DNA of 64,000 bases, from the NCBI GenBank assembly GCA_958299035.1, contig CATQJL010000316.1, positions 26,604,012 through 26,668,011 of the forward strand. Direction: 5' to 3'. A model generated the notes under the pieces. It saw only the letters and a list, made by a program, of their open reading frames with translations. It had not been told where the DNA came from and ran no database searches. This DNA is from Cylicocyclus nassatus (taxonomy: Eukaryota; Nematoda; Chromadorea; Rhabditida; Strongylidae). The position numbers were made by a program, and so were the translations under genes. Positions 11,519 to 23,561 of this stretch are shown here, in pieces; position 1 is the first letter of the stretch, and each line of letters opens with the position of its first letter.

Positions 11519-12220
11519 TTAGGTTAAACCGGAAGTTCTTTCGCACCAAATCCAAAAATTCATAATTTCTGAATTTTTTAACTGATTGGACCGCTCTTAT
11601 TTTATGAAAGAGTAGATCATACTTTTATAAAGACCATCAATTGCTTATTAATGATCAACTACTGCAGAGATAGGAGCGGTAGAAGAAAATTGATCAAAAA
11701 TTGAATTTTCTGTGTAGGGTCATAAAAAATCGGAAACTTGTAACAAAAATCGGAGTCGGTATTGTAGGTTTTTTCACCAGCTCTTTCTAGCTGTGCAAAG
11801 TTTGCGCCGATTGAAAGTCTCTATGAAAAGTTACGATTTTTGAGCAAGCAATACAAAAGGATGATTTTGGTTCATTTTGGCATTTTTCAGGGAAATTGTA
11901 ACTTTTCATAGAGACGCTCAATCAGCGCAAACTTTGCACTGTTAGAAAGAGCTTGTGAAAGAACCTACAATACCGACTGCTCCGATTTTTGTTGCAAGTT
12001 TCCGAGTTTTTTATGACCTTACACAGAAAATTCGAATTTTGACTAATTTTCTTCTACCGCTTCTATCGTGCCAAAGATGATAATTAACAAGCAGCTAAAA
12101 TGTCGTTATAAAGAGCATGACTTACTATTTTATACGGAATTAGAAGCAGTCAAATCGGTTGGAAAAATTAGAAGTTATGAATTTTTGAAACTAGTGCGAC
12201 AGACTTTCGGTTCAACCTAG
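11519..12220. mobile_element. TTAGGTT-AACC foldback element with TA duplication
   Basis: The left end is TTAGGTTAAACCGGAAGTTC and the right end, reverse-complemented, is CTAGGTTGAACCGAAAGTCT. TA flanks both sides (11517-11518 and 12221-12222). Inner arms pair around a centre near 11870, for example GCAAAGTTTGCGCCGATTGA against its relative at 11918-11940. It lies only 3 bp from the preceding element. The same TIR family ends the larger element at 24663-26244. Confidence 0.82.
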
Positions 12221-12385
12221 TAGAATGGCTTTCATTTCCATCGATTTTGGCGGAGAAACTGAAAATCTTGAAAAAATTTGTTTCGAATTTGGTCACAGCT
12301 CTAAGGCTACATCCTTATTTCAAGCACCACTACATTCTTCAAACCTATAAGTTTTTGCAGAGTCACAGAATAAAAATATGAAATA

Positions 12386-13997
12386 CTAGGTCGGTCCGAA
12401 CTTTTGTCGGTTTTTTTGTAATGACCGGTAAATTCCCTCACAATGAGGTTAAACAAATGTTTTAAGCAGTATCAGATGCAGATTTTCTTCCTCTCTTCAA
12501 CAGCTATGTTTTAGTTGCGACAGTTTTGAAGAGCGTTGAGATAATCGCTAGAAATCGCAAATCTTAAGCCCGTATGCACGTACATCCCCGCTGGGGAAAG
12601 GAGGGGATCTGAGAGTAGATGCGTCATATCTCGCTACTCTACGTATCTTTCTTCCTTTTTCTCTATCTTGCTTATAAAGTTTTTTATGCGCTTATGCCTG
12701 CTCATAATGGGTGCCAAGTTACGTCCATACAAGATTGGTTCCTTGAGATAAGAGGTGATCCCCTGGATTCCCAGGGGATCATTTCTCATTTTCAAAGTGA
12801 TTTATCTTCCTGAGAAGTTGATGAAAACGCTGCAAAATTGTATTGAGGATATAGTACAGCACTGCTAAGCATGTTTTCGACCAGAGAAATGGATTCTGAA
12901 GATTGTGAATTGTTCGATGATTTGCCGAAGATTTCGCTATCCTAAGATCACTCATTTCCACTATAAACATCTTTAGCAGTGCCGTAGTATAACCACAGCA
13001 AATTTTACAGCGTTTTCCTTACGTTTTAGAAAGATAAATGGAATTGAAATTAAGAGGTGAGCCCCTGGGAACAAAATAGTGAAAATCTCATCAATTATGC
13101 AAGAGCAACCTGGCATCAATTAAGTGCAAGTATTAGGATTTGAGGACCTTCATAAGCAAGATAGTGAAGGAAGAAGAAAGATACCTAGAGTACCGAGATA
13201 TGACGTGTCCCCTCTCAGATCTCCTCCCCTCTCCAGCGGGGATGTAGTGCATACGGGCCTTAATTTCACCATGTCCAACTTTCGCTAATATTCAACATTT
13301 TTATATCAGACTTTTGGGGAAGCTTCAATAATCAGCAGAAGTGCGGATCTCTTGCCAAGCAGAGAATTTTTTTCCAGCTGCTCTTTCAGAATTCTGCCAA
13401 ATAATTTTTGAAAAGCCTTGAGTTTTGGTAAGATCACAACCGGATACTGCACGAAACAACACAAAATCTTCAGAATACTGAAGTTTTAACACATGATTCA
13501 TTACTACGATTATCTTTACAAGGTAAATGAGCTTCAAAATATAATGATTCCAAAACATAGGGTATATCAGTGCGTACTTCTGAATTGTGAAATACGCAGT
13601 GTTCTCCGCAAGTTTACCGTTTTGAGTTTTAGGGAAATAAGGGCGGAATATAAAATTTGGTCACTTCATAATGCAAATTTTATAAATTCTATAAGACAAG
13701 CCACAGAGCTGCAAAAACTTGCTTTACCTGACAAAAGGTTTGCCCTATCTGCTGGCTGGCAAAGCTTTCCCAAGAGTTCCAGTTTAAAATTCTGAAAATT
13801 AGCAAAATTCAGACATGGTGAAAACGAAGTGTTGTAATGTCCAGCGACTATCTCAGAACCCTCTCAAAGAATCAAAGTAGGAATATGGCAGCTGGAAAGA
13901 GGAGGGAATTCTGCATGCAGCTCGAAGTGCTTGTTTATCTTTAGTGTACGGTATTTGCGGGTCATTTCAAACCCGCAAAATTTTCAAACCGACCTAA
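12386..13997. mobile_element. TTAGGTCGG foldback element interrupted by a nested MITE
   Basis: The left end CTAGGTCGGTCCGAACTTTT pairs with the reverse complement of the right end, TTAGGTCGGTTTGAAAATTT. TA flanks both sides. The arms also share a block with GCTATCTC / GAGATAATCGCTAG. The element 12568-13259 sits inside the left part. A 100-codon frame at 13493-13795 shows no family resemblance. A truncated relative lies at 30238-30570. Confidence 0.75.
12568..13259. mobile_element. TTAA-flanked foldback MITE (GCCCGTATGCAC ends)
   Basis: The ends GCCCGTATGCACGTACATCC and, inverted, GCCCGTATGCACTACATCCC are followed by CCGCTGG. Both are flanked by TTAA (12564-12567 and 13260-13263). Arms pair through AGATCTGAGAGG-like and ATATCTCG-type blocks. 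A perfect inner hairpin, GATCCCCTGG / CCAGGGGATC, lies near 12757-12781. The TTAA flank points to a piggyBac-like integration target. Confidence 0.8.
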
Positions 13998-14584
13998 TAT
14001 TTGTCAGCCTAGGAGCAGTCGCTTCTAAAAAAAATTCACTGCATTATTTGCTTCAAAACGCATAAAAAGTCAAAATTTTCTGAAAACTATTGAAAAATTT
14101 TCAACCATGTGTTTAACTCGGATGAAGGTCCCAAATTTCGATGAGCCTTTGCAATAAATTGCGCTTGGGAAGCTTAAAACAACTCTTTGCGTAGTCGCTG
14201 ACATTGATGAACGAGCTTCAACTTCATCTTCAGGTAGACAAGCTTTCGACCCACAAAGGTCCAGTTTTAAAGCCCGAAAAACTCTGTAATATGCTCAGTA
14301 CATCGTTGCACAAAATAAATTTGTGCCATTGCTGGGCATCGCCGCAACTTTCAGAACTTCGGTTCGGCCTTGAGAGCATTAACTTAGTGTAACTGCGTCT
14401 TTGCGAAGATTCTGACAGCTATTGTATAAATACTTCGTTATGTTTACAAAGTGTCAACTGCCACAGAAAAGTTGTTCTCCAGATATCGTAAAAATCGTGC
14501 TTGGTACACCCGTGATAACATTGAGGCCCGTTCATCAATATCAGCTATTACGCAAAGGTTTTAAAGCATTTTACCGCATACATA
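13998..14584. other. Unassigned sequence between elements
   Basis: No repeat end or gene recognised. Short frames at 14204-14392 and 14422-14616 have no family resemblance. Confidence 0.35.
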
Positions 14585-15382
14585 TTAGGGTGAACGGTGA
14601 AAAATGGGACACTTAGGGCCGCAAGCACCAACATCGCCGCGGGAAGGGGATTGCAGCTTAGAAGAAAGCTTTATATTTCGAAACTCTAGTTACCTGGATT
14701 TCACGTTGTGTACCTATCCGTAAGTATTCCTGCTACCCTTCACCATGAACATGTTGAACAGGAGCGAGAAGCTGTACAAACTACATTTTCCATCTTTTGC
14801 ATGATCCCTGATAATCCCCGGCGCTTTTCTTTAGTCATCTTTCTTTCTCCGAAGATAACGGAAAACCTCCGAAGTTGTGCGTATTATCTAACCCGACAGT
14901 GCTAAGCATGTTGCTGATGAGAACAAATGATGTTTTGAAGTCATGAAATTTTCGATGGTCCACAGGTCGAAATTTGAGGTTTACCGAAAAACTCGCCTTT
15001 TCAAAAACTCATTTGTTCTCCATCAGCAACATGCTTAATACTGTTGTGTTAGATATTCAGTACAACTTTGGAAGGAGTCAACTTCGGGGAAAGAAAAATG
15101 ACTTTGAAGAAAAGCGCCGGTGATCATCAGGGATTATACAAAAGCTAGAAAATACGGTTCGTACAGCTTCTCGCTCCTGTACAACATGTTCATAGTGAAA
15201 GGTAATAGAAATACTTACGGATAGTACACAACGTGAAATCCAGATATCTGGAGCTTCAAAATATGTAGCTTTCTTTTAAGCTGCAATCCCCTCCCCAGCG
15301 GGGAGGTTAATGCATGCGGCCCTTAGAGAATAAGGGTGGATTTCTCAAGAAACAGAAGTGATTGAACTCTTCAATTCTAATA
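14585..15382. mobile_element. Split remnant of a TTAGGGTGAACGGT element
   Basis: TTAGGGTGAACGGTGAAAAA at 14585, preceded by TA, matches the end of the intact copy at 23241. After the nested insertion 14617-15322 the similarity resumes with TTTCTCAAGAAACAGAAGTG (matching TTTCTCAAAAAAGAGAAGTG near 23288) up to the next insertion at 15383. The other end was not found. Confidence 0.6.
14617..15322. mobile_element. TTAG-flanked foldback MITE (GGCCGCATGCA ends)
   Basis: The ends GGCCGCAAGCACCAACATCG and, inverted, GGCCGCATGCATTAACCTCC pair, and both lead into a GGGGATTGCAGCTTA block. The element is flanked by TTAG on both sides. Long arms pair inward to a centre near 14965, including AGCATGTTGCTGATG against CATCAGCAACATGCTT. 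Its end sequence resembles the TTAA-flanked MITE at 12568-13259. Confidence 0.8.
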
Positions 15383-16330
15383 TTAAGTTGACGCATAATT
15401 CTTGCACCAAAATAGGTATAGATCGCAATAATCTGGAATAATCCTATATCCCAAATAGGATTCGATATATCGTTAGATAGAGCAAACCTAGCTTTACAAG
15501 ATAGTGCAAATATCTGCACCAGCTTTGTTCCACGCGAAATTTTGAGCCAAAAACTGAAAAAAAACATGCGTTCGAAAACCTTAAGACCAATCAAAACAGA
15601 ATTGTAGCTTTGTTCAAGAAGATTCTACAAAATTTCTTTCTTGCTCACGCGTAGACATTCCACGTAAGACATTTATACATGCAGTTGCTGTATTTTTTTT
15701 CTCAGCTTGATGATGAGAAAACGAAGCTTTTCATGCTTTTGCCAAATTAGTGCTGAGATGTTCTAGCACTAACAGTTGTATAGTACATGCCATTAGCAGT
15801 GAAACATTACATTTCCAGCCTTCTAGAACTGCTAGTTTACGAGAAATGACAAATTTAGCTCTCCTTATCCAAATTTTTCTTGCTTATTTGCTAAAAATTC
15901 GATATTTCTTGTAAATTCACACTCACGCTTCTAAGGTTCTATAGTATACAACTGTCAGTGCTAGAACATCTCAGCACTATTTTGGAAAAAACATAAGAAA
16001 TTTTGTTTTCTCAACTTCTAGCTGAGGGAAAAATATAGCAACTGCGTAGAGTAATGTCTTATACGAAATGACAATGCATGAGCATGTAGGAATTCTGAAG
16101 AATTTTTCTGAACGGACCCAATTTTTCTTAATTTTTTGGGCGCTTAGTTCTTTTTTGTCTTTGGCTTCAATCTTCGCTTGGATCAAAGCTGCTGCAATTC
16201 TTTGAGCACTATCTTGTAAAGCTAGGCTTGCTTTATCTAATGATATATCGGGTCCTATTTGGGATATAAGATTATTCCGGATTATTTAGGTCTGTACCTA
16301 TTTTGGTGCAGGAATTATGCATCAGCCTAA
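15383..16330. mobile_element. TTAAGTTGACGCATAATTC foldback element
   Basis: The left end is TTAAGTTGACGCATAATTCT and the right end, inverted, is TTAGGCTGATGCATAATTCC, followed by GCACC and AAAATAGGTA in both. Arms share CCTATATCCCAAATAGGA and a TAAAGCTAGG / CCTAGCTTTA pair. TA precedes the left end. The base pair after the right end is TG. Confidence 0.78.
15749..15977. mobile_element. Hairpin element nested in the 15383-16330 foldback
   Basis: TTAGTGCTGAGATGTTCTAG at the left pairs with CTAGAACATCTCAGCACTAT at the right, continuing through AGTTGTATAGTAC / GTATACAACT. It breaks the pairing of the outer element, so it is either nested or the outer element's own centre. Confidence 0.55.
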
Positions 16331-16403
16331 TGGATATTAGAAGCACATTGTTCTCTTTCAGGCAACACCTATATAAAACTATCAACATACTTAATAGTTA
16401 AAA

Positions 16404-17136
16404 TTAGGTTGTCTGGAAAGTTCTGTCGTTTCATTTTTGAAAAATCGTAACTGCGCTGTCTTAACGGATCTACTTCATTGTATTTTTATTAGGAAGAGTA
16501 AGTCTTTCGCTTGGGGATGCTGTTTCAACGTGCATCTGCTACGCACTGACTGCAGAGATAAAAACAGAAAAAGGAGACTATATAAACTTTGCTTATTTCA
16601 ACTTAGCTCTCCAAAAAAACGCTGCAAAAAATCTGAAATCGCCAATACATAGGTTTTTTGACCTACCCTTCTTAACTGTGAGACATTTGTTTTATTTGGA
16701 CATCTCTGTGAAAGTTACGAAATACCAATCTATTGCAAAACTTTAATTTTCAAAAACTCTTAAATTCCTTCAGAACCATACTTCTGCTTAAATGTACATC
16801 TACTTATGTGAAAACAGCGCAGCATCGCTTTTTCAAAGACTTGAAAATTTGGTTTTTTCAATTTTTAGCTTAGGAAAAAATACAGCAAAACCATATGCGG
16901 AGCATATGTGTCTGAGCGTGTTTGTGATCTGGTAAGTTTTCCTTATACAAGATCCGAAAGTTCTCAGATTTTGACTTCTAACTCGTAAAACGTAGAAGTT
17001 GGTGCGAAGGCTCAAATGCATCTTATAGAGCTTGCTTTGCTCTGTCGAACAGTACTGTATCCTAACTAGAATTGAGAACTGAATGTGACTTATTGCGTTA
17101 ATAAAAACAGAAGTGGAAAAGTTATTAGACAACCTG
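16404..17136. mobile_element. TTAGGTTGTCTGG mariner-type foldback
   Basis: The left end TTAGGTTGTCTGGAAAGTTC pairs loosely with the inverted right end TCAGGTTGTCTAATAACTTT. The arms are diverged. The TAGAGCTTGCTTTGCTCTGT block near 17025 is also found near the ends of the elements at 10573 and 52670. It is non-coding. Confidence 0.6.
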
Positions 17137-18860
17137 ATAGTTTAGTGAACAAAAAGCAAAATTTTAAACCCATGCTTTCTGTCATGCTCAAGTTTGGCTT
17201 TTTCAAAATTAATCTGAATTTTTGAAGGATCGGGTTTAGCAGATGGATGGAGAAACTAACTAGGGATGTCATCCAACTTAGCATTGCGTTTTGAGAAGGG
17301 ACGCATATATTCGGAATCGGTTTCGAACGCTGATTCCAGATATGCTGTTCCGCTGTGACACATCATTCTGGAGCAAGTTATCGATTTTCTTCTGTGCAAA
17401 CTTGTTCTTTCTTCTTGCATACTCTTTGACTTAATGGCATTACGGTATCATCCCTAAGTGCTAATTGAGTGCATAAAATCTCCTGTCAATTACAAAAGAC
17501 TCAATCTGATATAATTTCAGTATCTCAGCACAATTTTTAGGCAGATTTCCAATTACAAACAGCCCTATCATGTGGAAAAGTATGGCAATTTCGCGCAGAA
17601 AAAAGCTCATAGCTTCCTCCAGAATAATGCGAAGCAGCTAGGAACAACATATTTGGAATCAGCGTTCGAAGCTAATTCCAAATCAAGTGTCTCATCTCGG
17701 AACGCGAAAAAGTTAGGTGACATCCCCTGTAAGTGAAGCACATCAATCTTTTGGGCGTTTCCAGCTAACTTCCCATTTCTGTTAAAGACGACTTTTCAAG
17801 TTTTCACTTTTGCAAGTCGTGTGATACACGGAAACATAAAACACTCGGAAATTTTCTTAACTTGAGAATTTCAGAACTCAATTATCATTCAACACTAATT
17901 TTACAAGAGCAAATAAGCTTTTCCGCTTCGACATATTGGATTTTGAATTTCGGGCACTGCCATAGGCGCCATTACAGATTCACAGTTCGATTAGTTTCAA
18001 CTCTAAAGTTCCACAAATCGAAAAGAAAAAACGCCTATCAAGACTTAGAGAACAACTGCCTTAATCTGCACTAAGCTGCGCGTCGGTTGTTGTTCTGTGA
18101 AGTTTAGTTCAAAAGTACATGAAGTCTGTTAAGATCAGAAAAATGTTTTTGCTAATTTTGAAAAGCCTGCTGGATTTGTGAAAGTTTATAGTGTAGCTTT
18201 GTTTGATGCACCGAGTTGTTATCAAACCTCTTCTATAAGTTCAAAGTAAAAAATGTGAAAAATTGTCAGGCTTGGGCATGGTAAAAAACCATCAGTTCAA
18301 ATTTCTGCAGTATTTGTAACCACAAAACCTTCTAACCACTTCCCGTTCAAATTAAAAAATGGGGTTTTGCAACGCTGTCGACACGGAATACGATTTAGGC
18401 TATAATTTTGAAAGATTCTGTAGTCAATAACTTTCTACTAAAGCCACAAACGTCTTCGTGGTCTCAACTTCATTTTGAAGTCTTTCAGTGTCCTACGTAC
18501 TTTGAATTTCTTTCATTGCCCTCATGTAAAAACGCCATGTCTCTGGCCATGGGGGAAGGGGGGGGATGCACTTTTCCACTTTTTTGAGGATGATTCGCAA
18601 ATTTAAAGAAAGGTGTGACTACAAAAAAAGCTTGACTGTGAAAGAATGTTGATGATTTATTTTTACTAAAAAATAAACAACTATCTGCTTCCATCCTGGT
18701 TATAAGCAATGCCTCAGTTTTTTGGTATATTTATGTTGGATTCCTAAAGGTTTTATTAAAGGGAACATCTTTTTACACCAATGCCGGCGCTGACGATGTC
18801 GGTTTTCCTATTGCATTTCGACACGCCTTTCCAGTCAACGCCATCCCGGTGGAGGACTAT
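17137..18860. other. Unassigned sequence with a diverged foldback pair
   Basis: TCGAACGCTGATTCCAGATA (near 17324) and its inverted relative ATTTGGAATCAGCGTTCGAA (near 17650) suggest a degraded family S foldback spanning about 17240-17740. The rest holds no recognisable gene or repeat end. A G/C-rich run lies at 18549-18565. Confidence 0.35.
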
Positions 18861-19016
18861 GGCCCGTAGTAAACCCCCCATCCGGGCATCTCTCTCGACG
18901 CGGACCGGAGTTGAGGTCATCGCGCTTCAGTCCAGCATCCGGTGAGCTATTGATTTGGATGTGGATCGCTTCCTAGACATGATAACCACATGTGTTCTCA
19001 AAAAACCAACCACTTG

Positions 19017-19090
19017 AGCTGGTCTGGTCAAACGGATAAGCGATTGGAATTGCACGCGCGCGGTCGTGGTTCGACACCGGCTAGCGCCAC
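19017..19090 (+). repeat. tRNA-derived (SINE-like or pseudo-tRNA) sequence
   Basis: GTGGTTCGACACC at about 19066-19078 fits the polymerase III B box GGTTCGANNCC. TGGTCAAACGGATAAGCG upstream resembles an A box and D arm. I could not fold a proper acceptor stem, so it is more likely a SINE head or pseudogene than a working tRNA. Confidence 0.4.
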
Positions 19091-19658
19091 AACTTTTGCT
19101 GCATCGCCGGACAATCTTTGATAGCTGCCACTGTCGAAAAAAATCGATGATGACCGCTAACAAGGATATCACTTAGCAAATGGACAGATAAAACAAAACT
19201 GACATATTTTGACGGAGAATTCATGAAAAACTGAAATTTTTGGAACATAAATGAAACGTAATAAATGAGTAGATTCTCTTCTAAAGTAGTTTTTACAAGA
19301 AACTAAGATTGCTCTGCAAAAAAAAAAGAAGAAAACTTTTATCCTTGCTTTTGTCGCCAAAATCAGCTGTTCATCGATCCTTCCCTTTTCGGGCGCCGGT
19401 ATTGTGCAGTTTTGCGCCGATTTTTTCTGCATTTTTTGGCAAAGTTGTGTGTATCGTAAGTTACTCAGGAGCAACTTATGTTAGATGCAGTCACCTCTTG
19501 TCTGCGTCTCCTCTTCTACACACTATTTGGATCACTCTAACATCCGTTCACGTTGAGGTGACTTGAGAACTGATGTGGAAGAGTTGACTGCGGCAGGTGG
19601 ACAGATGGTCAACTATCAGTTGACTTGACCATCTTATAGCATGGGAACGTGGACGGTG

Positions 19659-19688
19659 ATCAGTTCACCTCACCTAAGGTGAACTGAT
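19659..19688. repeat. 12-bp perfect inverted repeat
   Basis: ATCAGTTCACCT and AGGTGAACTGAT are separated by 6 bases. It sits in a run of related GTTGACT / TCAACTGA / GTTCACCT words from about 19580 to 19720. Confidence 0.7.
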
Positions 19689-19737
19689 GGGATAAGTTGA
19701 GTTCACCTCAACTGATCGAGCTTTACTACGGGCCTAT

Positions 19738-19838
19738 ATGTCGCCGAAAAAGGGCGGTCCCCGCTGTCATTTGCGACAAATACGCACCCTTGTACATGCA
19801 GGGGATCCGCGCGGGACCCTTTCAAATTCGGCGACATG
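19738..19838. repeat. Short foldback, ATGTCGCCGAA arms
   Basis: ATGTCGCCGAA, GGG and GGTCCC at the left pair with GGGACCC, TTC and TTCGGCGACAT at the right, around a 40-base loop. It directly follows the GGCCCGTAGTAAA-bounded element. Confidence 0.65.
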
Positions 19839-20228
19839 TCCTCGCCCACGCTATCACTCTAATTTGTTTGATCTTGCGGCTAAAGAATGAAGGCAGAGCG
19901 GGACAGCCCATTCGCTGCTTTTACGCGGGCTTCGAATAACGGGGTCGCTGCACTGTCTTTATAGGCCTCCTTACGCTACTTATAAATACCGTTTATGTAA
20001 TCGTGTGTAGCATTTTGAAGTTCTTTTGGTGAAAAAAGTCAATGTAAGTTTATAGTTTTATAGTTTCTATGTTTATAGTTTTCTCCGATCTCCTTTTTAC
20101 TGTCTATTACAATCATATGAAAAAGAATGAAAGCAATGCTTAGTTAGAAATGGCATTTAAAAAATTTTCGCATTAGATTTGCAATGGAATATTTCGCGAA
20201 TAACTCCTTACTAGGTAACATGCATCTA
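19839..20228. other. Unassigned intergenic sequence
   Basis: No gene or repeat recognised. A short TTTATAGTTT repetition lies near 20049-20080. Confidence 0.35.
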
Positions 20229-21089
20229 TTAGGCTGTCCCGAAAGTTTTGTCCGTTTTTTATCGCTCACTAAATTTTGAACAACACCAATCCATGGACGA
20301 CTTAAATACCATTTGATTTAGAACTTATCCTCTTTCCTACAAGTATACTTGCAATCTGATCTACCCTGCCTTTGCAACATTATCGTCATGACCATTGAGC
20401 GGCTCAGCAGTAACGTTAAATCTTTCCTGATTTGAAAATTTTTCATCTGGTGTTTTAGAAAGCGTTAGTAACTGTTATGTAGAGCAAACCTTCAGGTACA
20501 TTGCACCCATTTTAGATTACGTGAGCCACGTTTACCAAATCCTTTATGATTATTTCTTTAATGAAAACCGCGGCTTTTTGATAACGTTCACCAGTACCGA
20601 AAACTCCAAAAAGCTGCTCCTTCGAAGAATCTGAAATTTGATTATGTTGCATAAAAATTTTTTAACAAGAATCATGTTTCAGTTCGCAAAAACTTTGAAA
20701 ACTTTCGCTTATTTGCCGCAGTTGCGTGTTTCATGAAATTGCCAAAAATCGACACCTCCGAAAACATAGATTTTGAAGCTGAAAACAGAAGAGTAGGAGA
20801 ATCTAAAAACATTGCCTTGTAGTCCGAAAATTGCTCTATTTGATCCCTACTTAACCTTTTCAAAACTTTGGAATGCGATTTTTGGAAATTAGCCTAACTT
20901 TGAGCTAAAAATGACGGATGGAGAATTTTGGCAAGTATCAAAAAAAGCATACAAGATTGTGGTTCGAAAATGTATGTTCAAGAAGGAGAAGGAAAAGCTG
21001 CACCGAATCCATGTTAAAATCATTCGGGTCTTCATTGTGCGTGGTTTTATAGTGGTAAAAAAACGGACAAAACTTTCGGGACAACTTAA
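20229..21089. mobile_element. TTAGGCTGTCCCGAAAGTTTTG mariner-type foldback
   Basis: The left end TTAGGCTGTCCCGAAAGTTT and the inverted right end TTAAGTTGTCCCGAAAGTTT agree, both continuing TGTCCGTTTTTT. TA flanks both sides. Arms pair more loosely further in. The frames at 20911-21123 and 20938-21150 are opposite strands of the same arm and are not considered genes. Confidence 0.8.
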
Positions 21090-21830
21090 TAATATAAAAG
21101 TTAGCCTGGTGATAGAAACATGAAGGTCTGGCTTGCATTGGGCTAATCAAACTACTATTTTTTACTGGAATAATAGTAAAGTCACTGCGTCTCCTTTTCC
21201 GTAGTCCTACTGCACAGATCCGCCATTGTTCGACTTCGTCAAGCAGCCAAAACTATGCTTGTTAAGGTTTTTGTGCTTTGTTACAAAAAAAGAGAAATAG
21301 AATAAGACCATCAAGTGAGTTTTAAGTTTTTAAATGAGGAGGCAAGAAAATGAAAACATTTAAAAAAAATTGAAACATCGTGACTGCAGACACACTTTTT
21401 TGGCTGATAAAAAAGTTTGGCCAACTACTGTGCAATAAATTTCGCTTTTTGAAATAAAGCATAAAACTCAGTTTTGATTTTTGTATAAGGGTAATGCTCC
21501 TTCTCAAAGAACAGAATTGGTTTCAAGTTCTCCAGAATTTGCAAATTCCTGCTATATTTTTCACAAAAAAGTTTTGATTCCATCTACATAGTTAACCAGT
21601 TTGCCAGGGATTTCATGTGGCTTACCTATGAATGTGTATTAGAACACGGCTAGAAATCACTCTGGCTGTGTTTTCAAGAACGTCCCATCGACATCGCCAC
21701 AAAAATACGACAACTCCCTTCAAACGCTCTTGAATAAATAACCTCATGAATGATTTGAGTATGAGAACAAAAGAAGAATAGAAAAAAAACAGGAACAACA
21801 TTATACAGCGATAGAAGAACTTACGGTGAT
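21090..21830. other. Unassigned intergenic sequence
   Basis: AT-rich. No recognisable gene or element end. Confidence 0.35.
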
Positions 21831-22200
21831 CGCCGAAATGCTGTGTCGGCGCGCAGCATAGCGCTCTTGGAGCAAGCTTTCCATGGTTTCCTACTTGAGA
21901 TTTTTGCAGGTCGTCGACTGGGCGGGGAGAAAGGGGTTAGAACAGGTCTAAAAACTAGTGTGTAGTTTTTGATGTCGATCAATGTAGTGTGAAAAATATG
22001 CAAAAAGGAGAAAAATTTTTGTTTTTTTTGAGCCACCTCATTTAGCTCTTCGTGTGAATTCAAAACCACCTAATTTCACAAAATTGCCAAGCTCTCAATC
22101 CACACAATTTTCTTCACGTTCGTTCCAAATTATAACTTCCTATTGCGCATAACACTAATGCTGATAATATATCACTTCCTCTTCCCTGCAAACAAGCCTT
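21831..22200. repeat. Dispersed repeat, copy 1 (related to 39518-40260)
   Basis: ATGCTGTGTCGGCGCGCAGC, then a CTCGGAGCA-like block, TTTTTGATG and AATATGC words, AGCCACCT and CCACCTAA, and finally AAACAAGCC follow in the same order as at 39700-40100. Neither copy has coding capacity. Confidence 0.55.
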
Positions 22201-23240
22201 TTCTTTATTTCGTGACACTTTTGGATTCCCGCTCTTGCACGTAAGTTTCTAGGTTTTGAGAGCAATCCCTCCTTCAAGCCTATTTAACCCATGTTCGAGC
22301 GGGATCGGCTAGCTCTATACAGAACCCAATCTCGGATTGGCTTGCGTAATCAGAAAATCATAGTTTAAAATCATGAAATTGAAAATTCATGAAAATTTTA
22401 CCATTTTATAGGCAGTATGCGCAAATGACAATTTTTCTTACACATCATACTAGACTTATATGTGCATTTTCTCGGGAGCTCCGCCTCGAACTCCGCAGAA
22501 ACAATAGACCTTTGCTTTTAGTCCCGAGCGATACAACTTACACCGTAAGCCATGCCCTAATGTAATTTTGTTTCTAGTCAATAATCCCTTACTTTATCAG
22601 TATGGATTCAAACATCAACATACGTATCATCTTGTTTTCATTATTCATGTTGGATTTGCCCACTACAGAAAAGTGTTTAGTTCTCTAGCTTTGAGAGGCG
22701 AAACAAGAGGCAAGGAGATATGTCAGGTCATTATTTGGGCTTTCAAAATTCTACACCACAAAACCTGCACTCCCACGCAAATTCAATTGAAAAATTCAAA
22801 CAAATCCACAAAAAGATAGCTTCGAAGAAACGTTCTGATTTACAGCAGAACGATAACGATTTTTTTGAAGTCCTAGACGGTTTTGCTTTTACGAAAAAAG
22901 CTAAGCAGCTTCTGAAACTTTTCAAGTGCACTTATTTTGAGGATTGGTTGGTAGGAGAGTGATTGATTGGCAAGATTTTAAAAAAATGCCATTTCCTTAC
23001 AAGGAAAGAATATCAGGTCGCAGTGAGAACCGAAGTTAAATGCACACCATTAGATGCGTCTTAATGAGCTAATTCCAAATCTGCTTTCTCTATCTGCTGA
23101 GCGCTTCGCCAGCGAGCCCGACCCGTCGAGATGGGGATCTGCTGCCCGACTGCCGTTCCCATCAAATTTAATCTTAAGAATTTCTCCCTTTCCACATCAA
23201 TTCGAAGACTTTCAGAACGCCGTAACATACCCTTCAATTA
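22201..23240. other. Unassigned sequence with an orphan open frame and a family S end
   Basis: The frame at 22720-22962 ends in a Lys-rich, helical-looking stretch and is unrecognised. No convincing splice context supports it. At 22996 ACAAGGAAAGAATATCAGGT plus CTTTCTCTATCTGCTGAGCG near 23082 match the left half of family S foldbacks. Confidence 0.35.
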
Positions 23241-23561
23241 TTAGGGTGAACTGTAAAAAATGGGACACTTGCGAGATAATTGGGAGTTTCTCAAAAAAGA
23301 GAAGTGATTAGACTTTGACTCATGTTTGCTTTACGACCTTACGGTATAGCAGCGCAAGATTGAAAAATGTTCAAAAAGCCCTGTCTGAGTTCTTCACGGC
23401 GCCACGCGTACGGTTATGGGAGAGGAGCGGTAACGCCCAATAACAGGCGAAGGTCGGTTTATGTAAACGACGTTTGAGTTGCAGTCTGCTTGTTGGTGAG
23501 AACAAAAAATCTCAAAATCTGATGAAAATCAGGCTGCCCCATTTTTTACCGTTCAGCCTAA
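23241..23561. mobile_element. TTAGGGTGAACTGT MITE with TA duplication
   Basis: The ends TTAGGGTGAACTGTAAAAAA and, inverted, TTAGGCTGAACGGTAAAAAA both continue ATGGG. TA flanks both sides. The element is 321 bp with no coding capacity. A split relative lies at 14585-15382. Confidence 0.85.

Larger units (their letters stand above)
18861..19734. mobile_element. Element bounded by GGCCCGTAGTAAA inverted ends
   Basis: GGCCCGTAGTAAA at 18861 and its exact complement TTTACTACGGGCC at 19722-19734 bound a segment carrying a tRNA-like sequence and several short inverted repeats of TCAACTGA/GTTCACCT type. Very similar ends bound 59704-61480. Target duplications are not evident. Confidence 0.5.

Noticed and set aside
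22720..22962. 80-codon Lys-rich frame
   Set aside because: No recognisable motif, no splice signals of quality and no similarity to other sequence in the window.
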